DNA of 64,000 nucleotides, from NCBI GenBank assembly GCA_965227145.1, contig OZ245730.1, forward strand, positions 3,596,001 to 3,660,000. Reading direction: 5' to 3'. Of the stretch, positions 46,604-54,947 are shown in pieces. A program made the translations under genes and the position numbers. Below the pieces are notes generated by a model. It made no database searches. It saw only the letters and a program-made list of their open reading frames with translations, and was not told where the DNA came from. Positions within the stretch are counted from its first letter, which is position 1. Each line of letters begins with the position of its first letter. This stretch comes from JACKAQ01 sp965227145 (GTDB lineage Bacteria > Calditrichota > Calditrichia > RBG-13-44-9 > J075).

Positions 46604-46640
46604 AAAAAAGCTCCCGGAATTCCGGGAGCCCATATTTTTC
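46602..46640. terminator. Bidirectional terminator between two serine hydrolases
   Basis: The 20-bp palindrome gctcccggaattccgggagc (46610-46629) has an A run on its left and ATTTTT on its right, so each convergent gene meets a stem followed by T residues. Confidence 0.9.
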
Positions 46641-46659
46641 AATCGATAATTCTTTGTTT

Positions 46660-47616
46660 TTACTGAACTTCGTATGTGGCGGAATGACTACGCAACACTT
46701 CTTCGACCGCCGGAACCAGATCGCGTAAAATCTGCTCGCCTTTGGCATCTTCCACCAATCCGACCAAAATATAACGGCGCCAGTTCGGTCCCCAGCACAA
46801 CATGGAATCCGCGTGCCAGTTGCGCCATGTGCCGGATTTCCGGTAAATTTTGCAATCCGGCGCAACCCGTTCGATGCTGTTCACAAATTTGTGGTGCAAT
46901 TCCGGATCAACCAAATAGCCCAACATTTCTTCGCTGCGCTGCCGGTTGATCAATTTGCCCATCGCCAGCAAATAATAATAGCGGCACACCTGCGTTGCCG
47001 TTGCAGCGTGGCTGAGGTTTTTCATCGGATCGCCGTATCGCTGCCCGCCTTTGGCATACGGACGCCCCACCCACAATCCGCCGCCGTAACGCATATCGTA
47101 AAATTGGTTATGCGGGTTACGGAGCACTTTTTCGATATATTTTGCGCCGCCGACCATTCGGTACATCCGGGTCGCAGCTTGATTGTTCGATTGGCTGATC
47201 ATAATTCGCAGATCATTTTGCACATCCTGCGAATTCGGGATTTTCCCTTCCTCAATGGCATTTTCCGCTGCCAATAAAATTGCCAGTTTTGGCAAACTGG
47301 CCGCGTACATCATCTGGTTGCCGTTGACTCTGGCAAATTTTACATTTTCCGGATCACTCAAATCTACCAAACCGACAGCCAGCCGTTTGTCAGCCATCAA
47401 TTTCGCCCAAAGGGGATTTTGCTGCAATCGCGCTTCGAGAGATTTTTGAAATTGGGGATCGACCAAATTACGGAGTGGTTTTACGTCATGATCCGGGAGA
47501 GAAAGTGGTAAATACGGGTGGTCTGCTGTTGCCTGAGCAGCCACCGGACGACAAAAAAATGCAAATGCCCAAAACACCATCACCAAAAAAATTTGACGCG
47601 ACTGCACTTCAGTCAT
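46660..47616 (-). CDS. Exported class A beta-lactamase-like serine hydrolase
   Basis: 318 residues from ATG 47614-47616, which has AAAGG upstream and gives a proper signal peptide (FLVMVFWAFAFFCRPVAAQA); the longer frame adds 40 unlikely residues. Motifs: SLPK (107-110), SNN (143-145) and KSGT (260-263). The Glu166-type omega-loop of true class A enzymes is not obvious. Likely a periplasmic peptidase or transferase of the PBP/beta-lactamase superfamily. It converges on the 45353-46603 gene. Confidence 0.8.
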   Translation of the reverse strand: MTEVQSRQIFLVMVFWAFAFFCRPVAAQATADHPYLPLSLPDHDVKPLRNLVDPQFQKSLEARLQQNPLWAKLMADKRLAVGLVDLSDPENVKFARVNGNQMMYAASLPKLAILLAAENAIEEGKIPNSQDVQNDLRIMISQSNNQAATRMYRMVGGAKYIEKVLRNPHNQFYDMRYGGGLWVGRPYAKGGQRYGDPMKNLSHAATATQVCRYYYLLAMGKLINRQRSEEMLGYLVDPELHHKFVNSIERVAPDCKIYRKSGTWRNWHADSMLCWGPNWRRYILVGLVEDAKGEQILRDLVPAVEEVLRSHSATYEVQ

Positions 47617-47780
47617 AGGTGCCTTTCTAACTAATGGTAATTCTTGGCTTCGCTGCTGCTTCCCTGTATCATCAAACTTCCTGAAATATTGTCCTGCAAA
47701 CAAGTTACGGACAATCAAGCAAAGCCCGGACAACATATTTTAGTCCGTTCTTATAATATACGAAATTTTTTAAAATTGCA

Positions 47781-48641
47781 TCAGAAATAATTTCGCAACA
47801 GCGAAATTGCCTGGCTGTAATACCCGCGGCCGAACAGGTTGAGATGGTTCAATACATGATATAATTTGTATAAATTTTCCCGTTCCCGCCAGCCATCCGG
47901 CAATGGAAATGCCTCGCGATAGGCTGCGTAAAAGGATTCGCTGAACCCGCCGAACAGCTGTGTCATTGCCAAATCGGCTTCACGGTGACCGTAATATGCC
48001 GCTGGATCGATGATTACCGGTTCATTATTTTCATCCGCGAGAAAATTGCCGCTCCACAAATCGCCGTGCAATAACGATGGCGGCTCTTCGCTGCCAGCCA
48101 GTAAATCGGCAATTTTCGCTGCCAGTTTTCCGAATAATTTGGTCAGATCGGGCGTGGCGTAACCGCGTTTTTCCGCAAGTTTGTATTGGAACAGCAATCG
48201 CTTTTCCCAAAAAAAATCTGCCCAATTTTGGACGGATTTGTCCGCAGTGCGATTGATTTGCGGCGTTGCGCCAATGAAGTTATCTTCATAAAAACCAAAT
48301 GTTTCCGCGTGATGGCGATGCAGTTCCGCAAATTGACGCCCGAAACGCTCGAAGAAATCGCCGTGCGGATTTCCGGTGGGAATAATTTCCAGCAGCAACA
48401 TTTCGCCGGTCACATGCAGCACTTCCGGCACGCGAATGGCGCCGGATTTGCGCAATTCCGCCAACCCGTTCGCCTCTGCCGGAAACATTTTGGGGTGATT
48501 CGCACCGGTTTTCAGAAACACTTCGCGACCGGAAGCAAAGCGAATCCTGCTGGTGCTGGCAATGCTCCCGCCGCCGACACCGCTTTTTTGGGCGATCGGT
48601 TCACCGGCCCATTGTTCTATTTGTTTGAGTAAATCTGTCAT
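47781..48641 (-). CDS. Fructosamine kinase family protein
   Basis: 286 residues, protein-kinase-like fold. Signatures are VGGGSIASTSRIRF (nucleotide loop), FLKTG (ATP lysine), the catalytic loop LLHGDLWSGNFLAD and the metal-binding IIDPAAYYGHREADLAMT. Family members phosphorylate fructosamines or ribulosamines on glycated proteins as a repair step. Located 69 bp upstream of the tyrosine phosphatase stop, same strand. Confidence 0.92.
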   Translation of the reverse strand: MTDLLKQIEQWAGEPIAQKSGVGGGSIASTSRIRFASGREVFLKTGANHPKMFPAEANGLAELRKSGAIRVPEVLHVTGEMLLLEIIPTGNPHGDFFERFGRQFAELHRHHAETFGFYEDNFIGATPQINRTADKSVQNWADFFWEKRLLFQYKLAEKRGYATPDLTKLFGKLAAKIADLLAGSEEPPSLLHGDLWSGNFLADENNEPVIIDPAAYYGHREADLAMTQLFGGFSESFYAAYREAFPLPDGWRERENLYKLYHVLNHLNLFGRGYYSQAISLLRNYF

Positions 48642-48710
48642 AATTGAGTTTGTGGATCAGAAGTAGCAGCAATTCATGAATTGATGCTACAATCTATCCT
48701 GTCCAAAAAT

Positions 48711-49184
48711 TTACAGCGATTTTTTGATGTGCTCGAGCAGTCCGGCACAGGCGTCTTCGAGCAAATCGAGCACGTGTTCAAATCCCTGCGCACCGCCGTA
48801 ATAAGGATCGGGCACTTCGGTTTCCCGGCAATTCTGGCAGAAATCGGTCATTTTCACAATTTTATGCGCAAATGATCCGCTGCGATCCAGCGATTTCAAA
48901 TCTCGAACGTTGTCGTCATCCATCGCCACAATTAAATCGAAGGTCTCAAAATCGACCGGTGACTGGAATTGGCGCGAGCGGCTGGTGAGCGAATATCCGC
49001 GATTGTCCGCCGTTTGGCGCATTCGCCGATCCGCTTTTTCACCGATGTGCCAGCCGGAAGTTCCGGCGGAATCCAGTTTTATTGTATCGGCCAGCCCCGC
49101 TTTTTCGACCATCGATTGCATCACTCCTTCCGCGGCGGGCGACCGGCAAATATTTCCCAAACATACAAAAACGATTCGTTTCAT
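48711..49184 (-). CDS. Low-molecular-weight protein tyrosine phosphatase
   Basis: 157 residues from ATG 49182-49184 (an ATG two codons earlier is possible but too close to the ribosome site). The P-loop VCLGNICRSP places the nucleophile at Cys8 and the arginine at Arg14; the general-acid loop is VPDPYYGG. DSAGTSGWHIG is also typical. In bacteria these enzymes act on tyrosine kinases of polysaccharide export or on arsenate; no such genes adjoin it. Confidence 0.94.
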   Translation of the reverse strand: MKRIVFVCLGNICRSPAAEGVMQSMVEKAGLADTIKLDSAGTSGWHIGEKADRRMRQTADNRGYSLTSRSRQFQSPVDFETFDLIVAMDDDNVRDLKSLDRSGSFAHKIVKMTDFCQNCRETEVPDPYYGGAQGFEHVLDLLEDACAGLLEHIKKSL

Positions 49185-49281
49185 CGGCATTCTCTAAAAT
49201 TATTTAACAAACTTTTTTAGCCATTTTGCGTCAAATATATAGGTACGATTTGATCAGTTTAACTCAAAATATAAAAATATC

Positions 49282-49965
49282 ATGAAAAATATAACAGTAG
49301 AACTCACCCTGCCCGAAAAAGTTTTGTTATTAGCATTTCACGACCAAAAAGGCACGGTAATTTTCAACGCGTCGCATGCGTTGCCGCACGGATTGGCTGG
49401 TGCCGCGTTGATGGAACTGACGTTTCGCGAACGCCTGTCGGTCGTCAACAAAAATATTGCGGTTGCCGATGACCGGGAAACCGGCGATCCGCTGCTGGAC
49501 GATGTGCTGCTGCTCATCCGCGAATCTGCGCGACCGCGCTCGCCAAAATATTGGGTTGCCCGGATTTACATGAAATTTTCGGACATCAAAAAACGGGTTG
49601 CCCGGCAACTGGTCGAAAAAGGCATTCTTCGGGATGACGAGCAGCGATTCCTGCACTTTTTTGCAACGCATCGCTATCCGATGATCGACAGCCGGCAGGA
49701 AACGTTGGTTCGGCAACAGCTTCACGCAGTTGTGCTGAACAACGCGCCCGCAGATGCGGAAACGATGGCGCTGCTCAGTCTCGTCAAAGCCTGCGGATTG
49801 GTCGAGGAGGTTTTCGCGAAACCGGAGCGCCGGCTGGCGAAACAACGCATGCGCATGCTGATCAGCGATGATCCGGTTGGCGATGCCGTTACCGAGAGCG
49901 TTCAAGCTGCGGTAATTGCGACGGTAACCGGCGCAATTACGGCGAATACCGCAATTCATTCCTGA
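49282..49965 (+). CDS. GPP34 (Golgi phosphoprotein 3-like) family protein
   Basis: 227 residues. The helical pattern of GPP34: LTLPEKVLLLAFHDQKGTV at the start, ALMELTFRERLSV, then DPLLDDVLLLIRES and the C-terminal half LLSLVKACGLVEEVF. Eukaryotic members bind phosphatidylinositol 4-phosphate and retain glycosyltransferases in the Golgi. Bacterial homologues are common in actinobacteria and scattered elsewhere, with unknown role. It ends one base from the convergent yraN. No ribosome site is seen before the ATG. Confidence 0.85.
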   Translation: MKNITVELTLPEKVLLLAFHDQKGTVIFNASHALPHGLAGAALMELTFRERLSVVNKNIAVADDRETGDPLLDDVLLLIRESARPRSPKYWVARIYMKFSDIKKRVARQLVEKGILRDDEQRFLHFFATHRYPMIDSRQETLVRQQLHAVVLNNAPADAETMALLSLVKACGLVEEVFAKPERRLAKQRMRMLISDDPVGDAVTESVQAAVIATVTGAITANTAIHS

Positions 49966-50328
49966 TCAGAAATAGAACGCGTTCCGGTAATGGCGGATTT
50001 CGTGCCGCTCCCGGCTGCCATCAATTATCACCGCGTCGAACCGGAAATCGCAATCCAGTTTGGGATTTTCCGCAATAAACTGATTGGCAATTTTATACAA
50101 TTGCCGCTGCTTCGCGGGCGTTATCCGTTCTTCCGGCGGACCGTATTTGTGTGAATTTCCCGTTTTCACCTCCACAAAAACGATGCAATTTTTCTCCCGC
50201 GCGATGATATCGATTTCCCCGCGCGCCGCGCGAAAGTTGCGCATCAGAATTGTGAACCCGTTTTCCAGCAAAAATTTCACCGCGATATCCTCTCCCCAAT
50301 CGCCAAATTCTTTCCGGTAGTGACTCAT
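49966..50328 (-). CDS. YraN family nuclease-fold protein (UPF0102)
   Basis: 120 residues from ATG 50326-50328 with GGAG upstream. Shows the family block: GEDIAVKFLLENGFTILMRN, RGEIDIIAREKNCIVFVEVK (PD-D-ExK-like Asp and Glu-Val-Lys), and the C-terminal FRFDAVIID. Function unproven; the fold relates it to Holliday-junction resolvases and restriction endonucleases. Confidence 0.93.
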   Translation of the reverse strand: MSHYRKEFGDWGEDIAVKFLLENGFTILMRNFRAARGEIDIIAREKNCIVFVEVKTGNSHKYGPPEERITPAKQRQLYKIANQFIAENPKLDCDFRFDAVIIDGSRERHEIRHYRNAFYF

Positions 50329-50416
50329 TTTTTCTCCGATTTCGATAAACATCCGCAAGAAGCGGGTGGTTTTTCCGTTTCAGAATCGCTATTATTTTGT
50401 TAAAAAAGGAATGACC

Positions 50417-51268
50417 ATGAATTTTGAACAACTTTCCAGCGATTACCGGCGCATCGAATCGGCGATCAACTATCTCGAAGCGCACCATCGCGAACAGCCG
50501 GATTTGCAGTCGGTTGCCGCCGCTGCCAATCTCAGCGAATACCATTTTCAGCGATTGTTCAGCCGTTGGGTAGGCATCAGCCCGAAACGGTTTTTGCAAT
50601 TTTTGACCAAAGAACACGCCAAACAATTGCTCGCACAATCACACAGCGTTCTGGATGCCAGCTTCGAAAGCGGGATGAGCGGCCCCGGACGGCTGCACGA
50701 TTTGTTCGTGCAATGCGAAGCCGTAACGCCCGGCGAATACAAACAGCACGGCGCCGGTATCGATATCCAATACGGTTTTCATCCGACGCCATTTGGTGAA
50801 AGTTTATTGGCGGTTTCCGAACGCGGAATTACTAATTTAATGTTTGTGCGGGAAACCTCCAAAAAATTGCTGGATGAATTGCAGCAACGCTGGAAACATG
50901 CGAATCTGGTGCAAAATCAGTCGCGAACCGGCGAGGTGCTGCAACACATTTTTCGCGATGACCAAACGCCGCAGGCACCGCTGCATTTGTATTTGAAAGG
51001 TACCAATTTTCAGATGAAAGTGTGGGAAGCACTGCTGCGGATTCCATCGGGACAGGTGATTTCGTACGAAGCGATTGCAACAGCGATCAACCAGCCGACT
51101 GCGGTTCGCGCAGTTGCCAGCGCTGTGGGCAAAAACCCCGTAGCTTACCTGATTCCGTGTCATCGGGTGATTCGCAAATCCGGTGCATTTAATGAATATC
51201 GTTGGGGAAGCGCCCGCAAAAAGGCGATGCTGTTGTGGGAGGACAGTCGCGAAACCGCTACTCTGTAG
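50417..51268 (+). CDS. Ada-like AraC-type regulator/O6-alkylguanine-DNA alkyltransferase
   Basis: 283 residues from ATG 50417 (AAGGA 6 bases upstream). The N-terminal AraC-type helix-turn-helix occupies about 10-110 (LQSVAAAANLSEYHFQRLFSRWVGISPKRF, split). The C-terminal half is a methyltransferase with active-site IPCHRVI (Cys248) and KVWEALLRIPSGQVISY. The zinc-binding methylphosphotriester domain of E. coli Ada is absent, so it could act as a regulator-repair fusion without that sensor. Its end overlaps the convergent gamma-carbonic anhydrase gene by 11 bp. Confidence 0.92.
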   Translation: MNFEQLSSDYRRIESAINYLEAHHREQPDLQSVAAAANLSEYHFQRLFSRWVGISPKRFLQFLTKEHAKQLLAQSHSVLDASFESGMSGPGRLHDLFVQCEAVTPGEYKQHGAGIDIQYGFHPTPFGESLLAVSERGITNLMFVRETSKKLLDELQQRWKHANLVQNQSRTGEVLQHIFRDDQTPQAPLHLYLKGTNFQMKVWEALLRIPSGQVISYEAIATAINQPTAVRAVASAVGKNPVAYLIPCHRVIRKSGAFNEYRWGSARKKAMLLWEDSRETATL

Positions 51269-51797
51269 CGGCAAATCCTTTTTCGCGGTGTTTTTGGGCG
51301 ACTTTCACATATTTTTCAGCCCATTGCAAATTTTTTTCATAACTGGATTCGTCCATCGTGCGGATGCATTTGGCGGGGATTCCCGCCATCAGCGAATACG
51401 GCTCAACAATCGAATGCTCGCGAACCACAGCGCCTGCGGCAATTACGCTGCCGCGTTTCACCACTGCGCCGGAAAGAACAATGGCACCCATGCCGATCAA
51501 ACAACCCGGCTCGATGTGGCAACCGTGCAAAATCGCACCGTGCCCCACCGTCACATCGTTTTCGACAACGCAGGGCAAATCGTTTTCCAGATGCAAAATG
51601 CAGCCATCCTGAATGTTGCTGCGCTCACCGATGGAAATATAATTGATATCGCCGCGAACCACGCAATTATACCAGATAGACGCGTTCGCCGCCAGCCGCA
51701 CATCGCCCATCACCTGCGCACCGCGCGCAATAAACGCGGTCGGGTGAACAGTCGGCGAAAATTCCAGTGTATGGGGTGGTAAGTCAGTCTTTTTCAT
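51258..51797 (-). CDS. Gamma-carbonic anhydrase family protein
   Basis: 179 residues from ATG 51795-51797, overlapping the ppk stop by 14 bp; a longer frame inside ppk adds unlikely sequence. Left-handed beta-helix with ARGAQVMGDVRLAANASIW, GDINYISIGERSNIQDGCI, and the zinc histidines in CILHLEN and VGHGAILHGCHIEPG. This is the YrdA/CaiE-type branch. Translational coupling to ppk suggests it belongs to the polyphosphate operon transcript, with no clear functional link. Confidence 0.88.
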   Translation of the reverse strand: MKKTDLPPHTLEFSPTVHPTAFIARGAQVMGDVRLAANASIWYNCVVRGDINYISIGERSNIQDGCILHLENDLPCVVENDVTVGHGAILHGCHIEPGCLIGMGAIVLSGAVVKRGSVIAAGAVVREHSIVEPYSLMAGIPAKCIRTMDESSYEKNLQWAEKYVKVAQKHREKGFAATE

Positions 51798-53973
51798 GAG
51801 TAGCTTCAACGGTTTCGATGGATAAATCATTATAATTTTTGGCATTCGGCAGCGTGCCGTTGGTGTTGCAATCCGCAATTGTGGGCAGCACATCAGCCAA
51901 ATCCGGGTGTTCTCCGTTGTTTTCGAGAATCAAACGGTAGTATTCGTGCAGCGCTTCCTGCGCCCGAACCTTGCAGGTTTCATCCTGCCGGCTGTATTTG
52001 TTTTTCAATTTTGCGTCCAACACCCGGGCTTTCACATTTCCCCGCCAGTGAATTTCCAGATAATCCCGCAATTCGGCGCGAATATTTTTGTCGTAAACCG
52101 GACAGGCAACTTCCACCCGGTTATCCAGATTGCGCGGCATCCAGTCTGCGGAAGATAGAAAAATCTGCTCTTTTCCGCCATCGGCAAATAAAAAAATGCG
52201 CGTGTGTTCCAGATAGCGATCGATCGTTCCGGTTGCCGCAATATTCTCGCTCATTTCCGGAACACCCGGCACAACCGAAAACATCCCGCGAATCATCAAC
52301 CGGATAACAACGCCGGCCTGGCTCGCTTTATACAATTTTTTGATGATTTTCGGATCGGTCAGATTATTCAATTTCGCGATGATATACGCCGGTTTCCCTT
52401 TTTTCGCGTTGGAAATCTCATTTTGAATAAGCTTTTCCCAGCGTTTGCGCATATTGAACGGTGCCACCAGCAGGTGCCGGAAAGTTGTTTGCACGAAGTT
52501 GATTTCCAAAGCTTCGAACACTTTTTGCACTTCGCCGGTTAGTCGCGGGTCTGCACTCAACAGCGCGTGATCGGTGTATAATTTTGCGGTCGATTCGTTG
52601 AAATTCCCGGTTCCGATATTCACGTAACGGGTAATTTTATCGCCGATTTTGCGGGTCACCAAAATCAGCTTGCCGTGTACCTTAAATTTCGGCGGACTGA
52701 AAATCACCCGGATGTTTTCGTCGCGGAGCACTTTTGCCCAGTAAATATTCGCTTCTTCATCGAAACGGGCTTTCAATTCCATCACGACCGTTACTTCTTT
52801 CCCGTTTTTCGCCGCGTTGATCAGCGCGTTCACCACTTTGGATTTGCCCGCCAGCCGGTAAATGGTGATGTGAACCGACCGCACATGCGGATCGATCGCA
52901 GCTTCGCGCAGAAAATAAATCACGTGCACAAATGTTTGGTAGGGATAGCTCAGCAAAATATCCTGTTTGGCGATAGCCGCCAGAATGCTTTCGTGGTTAT
53001 CCAGATTGGGATGCGGCAACGGCGCGCGCGGTTCGTATTGCAAACTCGCCGGACCGATTTTCGGGAAACCGAGAAAATCCTTAAAATTGTGATAGCGCGA
53101 ACCCGGGATAAAATTGCTGTTCACCTGATCCGGGTGAATTTGCTGGATCAGGTATTTGAGAAATTTGCCGGGAATTTCGTGATCAAAAATGAAGCGAACC
53201 GGCGTGCCGGATTTTCGTTTGGAAATGCCTTTGGAAATTTTTTTGAGCAAACTTTCGGAGAGATCGTCATCGAGATCGATTTCCGCATCGCGGGTTAATT
53301 TGATGGTGAACGCATCGAATCGGTCGTATTTGAAAATCGCAAAAATGGCATCGAGATTGAATCGAATCACATCATCGAGCAGGATAATACATTGTTTTTC
53401 CCCGACTTGCGGCAAAATTACAAATCGCGACAGCGTTGCCGTCGGCACTTCGATCAGCGCATGATTTTCCGATTCCGGATCATTGGATTTCCACATCCGC
53501 ACGGCGAGGTAAATCGCGTGATCATCCAGTTCCGGGAAATTCACCAGTTGATCGATCATCAACGGCGTGATCACACCGCGCACTTCAAACCGGAAAAAGT
53601 TGCGCACAAATTCAGCTTGCTGAACGTCCAGCTCTTTTTCGTTGATAATATAAATGTGGTGCTGCGCCAGCTCATGTTGAATATTTTGATAGATGTGTTC
53701 AAAACGCGCCTGCATGGAGAGCACATTTTTGTGAATTTCGTGCAGCACATCCTGCGGTGCATTCCCCATAATGGTGACCGCTTTCTTACCCAGCTTTTCG
53801 ATGCGTTTGAGCGTCGCCACCCGCACCCGGAAAAATTCATCGAGGTTGTTCGAGAAAATCCCCAAAAATTTGATGCGTTCCAGCAGCGGCACGGTTAAAT
53901 CTTCCGCTTCCTGCAGCAATCGTTCGTTAAACGATAGCCAACTGAGTTCTTTGTTGCGAATGTCTGTTCTCAT
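51784..53973 (-). CDS. ppk: Polyphosphate kinase 1
   Basis: 729 residues, full length. Reversibly transfers the gamma phosphate of ATP to polyphosphate. N domain: NKELSWLSFNERLLQEA and FSNNLDEFFRVRVA. The phospholipase D-like core holds the phosphorylated histidine in FKVHGKLIL (His433), with the associated TRYVNIGTGNFNESTAKLYTD block nearby (split), and LEHTRIFLFADGG. It is followed by the gamma-carbonic anhydrase (overlap) and preceded by an orphan parA-like gene 139 bp upstream. Confidence 0.97.
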   Translation of the reverse strand: MRTDIRNKELSWLSFNERLLQEAEDLTVPLLERIKFLGIFSNNLDEFFRVRVATLKRIEKLGKKAVTIMGNAPQDVLHEIHKNVLSMQARFEHIYQNIQHELAQHHIYIINEKELDVQQAEFVRNFFRFEVRGVITPLMIDQLVNFPELDDHAIYLAVRMWKSNDPESENHALIEVPTATLSRFVILPQVGEKQCIILLDDVIRFNLDAIFAIFKYDRFDAFTIKLTRDAEIDLDDDLSESLLKKISKGISKRKSGTPVRFIFDHEIPGKFLKYLIQQIHPDQVNSNFIPGSRYHNFKDFLGFPKIGPASLQYEPRAPLPHPNLDNHESILAAIAKQDILLSYPYQTFVHVIYFLREAAIDPHVRSVHITIYRLAGKSKVVNALINAAKNGKEVTVVMELKARFDEEANIYWAKVLRDENIRVIFSPPKFKVHGKLILVTRKIGDKITRYVNIGTGNFNESTAKLYTDHALLSADPRLTGEVQKVFEALEINFVQTTFRHLLVAPFNMRKRWEKLIQNEISNAKKGKPAYIIAKLNNLTDPKIIKKLYKASQAGVVIRLMIRGMFSVVPGVPEMSENIAATGTIDRYLEHTRIFLFADGGKEQIFLSSADWMPRNLDNRVEVACPVYDKNIRAELRDYLEIHWRGNVKARVLDAKLKNKYSRQDETCKVRAQEALHEYYRLILENNGEHPDLADVLPTIADCNTNGTLPNAKNYNDLSIETVEATHEKD

Positions 53974-54112
53974 AATATGCGTAGTCGTTTGTGGAAAAAT
54001 GAGCGCCGGTTCCGGTTCGGAAATAGCAAATTGGATAACGTTTAAATTACAATCTTTTGGCAGCGAGTGTGTTACAATTGTGTTAAGATTTGCCGATTCC
54101 GAAACAAATCAA

Positions 54113-54856
54113 TCATTTTGCAGGCGTTTGCAACGCTTTCCACAACTCCCGATAAGCCTTCACCACCGGCGATCGCGGTGCGAGCAGTTGAACCGGCGTC
54201 CGGTAAATACCCATTTTTTCCACATCGGAGCGAAAGGGAATGGCTACGGGCAAAATGTTGTCGTACCCGGAAATCATTTCAGCCATCACTTCGCGATGGA
54301 GCAGTTTGCGCTTTTCCACCATCGAGAAAAACGCGACAATTTTGCGGGTTTTGTAGCCTTTTTTTTCAAAAAATCGCAATATTTGCTCAAAACTGCGCAC
54401 CGAAAGCGTGGTGGGAATCAGTGGCACCACAATTTTATCCGCCGCGTTGAAGATATTTTCCGATACGTTGGACAGGTTCGGCGGGCAATCGAGAATAATC
54501 AAATCGTAATCTTCCGCCACATCCGCCAGAATTTTGGGCAGACGTTTTTTCGATTTTTTGGTTTCCGCCAATTCCAGATCCATACTTCGAAAACGGAAGT
54601 CCGCCGGCAGTAAATCCAGATTCTCAAAATCGGTTGCCTTGATATTTTGGGCGAGCTGTTTGCCGCCCTTTACAAATCCTTTTACGCCGGATTTGATTTT
54701 GGGCTTCACCCGGAAATAAAATGTGGATGCAGCCTGCGGATCGAGATCGCAAATGAGCGTTCGTTGCCCGCTCTGCGCCGCCTGATACGCCAGATTTACC
54801 GAAGTTGTGGTTTTACCCACGCCACCCTTGCTGTGATATATTGCGATTATTTGCAA
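54113..54856 (-). CDS. ParA/MinD-family ATPase (orphan) in polyphosphate locus
   Basis: 247 residues starting at TTG 54854-54856; a stop 10 codons upstream leaves no better start. Deviant Walker A SKGGVGKTTTS with the signature lysine (Lys10) and P-loop lysine (Lys15), then LICDLDPQAAST and LIILDCPPNLSNVSEN (switch II), so it can form the nucleotide-sandwich dimer of ParA proteins. There is no parB or parS-like partner. It lies between ppk and a CHAD-domain gene, all in one direction. Relatives of this type position carboxysomes, storage granules and chemotaxis clusters, so cargo positioning is inferred. Confidence 0.9.
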   Translation of the reverse strand: MQIIAIYHSKGGVGKTTTSVNLAYQAAQSGQRTLICDLDPQAASTFYFRVKPKIKSGVKGFVKGGKQLAQNIKATDFENLDLLPADFRFRSMDLELAETKKSKKRLPKILADVAEDYDLIILDCPPNLSNVSENIFNAADKIVVPLIPTTLSVRSFEQILRFFEKKGYKTRKIVAFFSMVEKRKLLHREVMAEMISGYDNILPVAIPFRSDVEKMGIYRTPVQLLAPRSPVVKAYRELWKALQTPAK

Positions 54857-54947
54857 AACAAAAAAGCCTGTAAGTTTATATTTTTATACTCGTTACGATG
54901 CGCGGCATCGAAACGCCATTTCCGGGGAAGCATCCGTTTTCCCAAAA

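Noticed and set aside
45353..47616. The two SxxK hydrolases as antibiotic-resistance beta-lactamases
   Set aside because: The three motifs are shared by many wall peptidases and esterases, the omega-loop glutamate is not evident and there is no resistance context.
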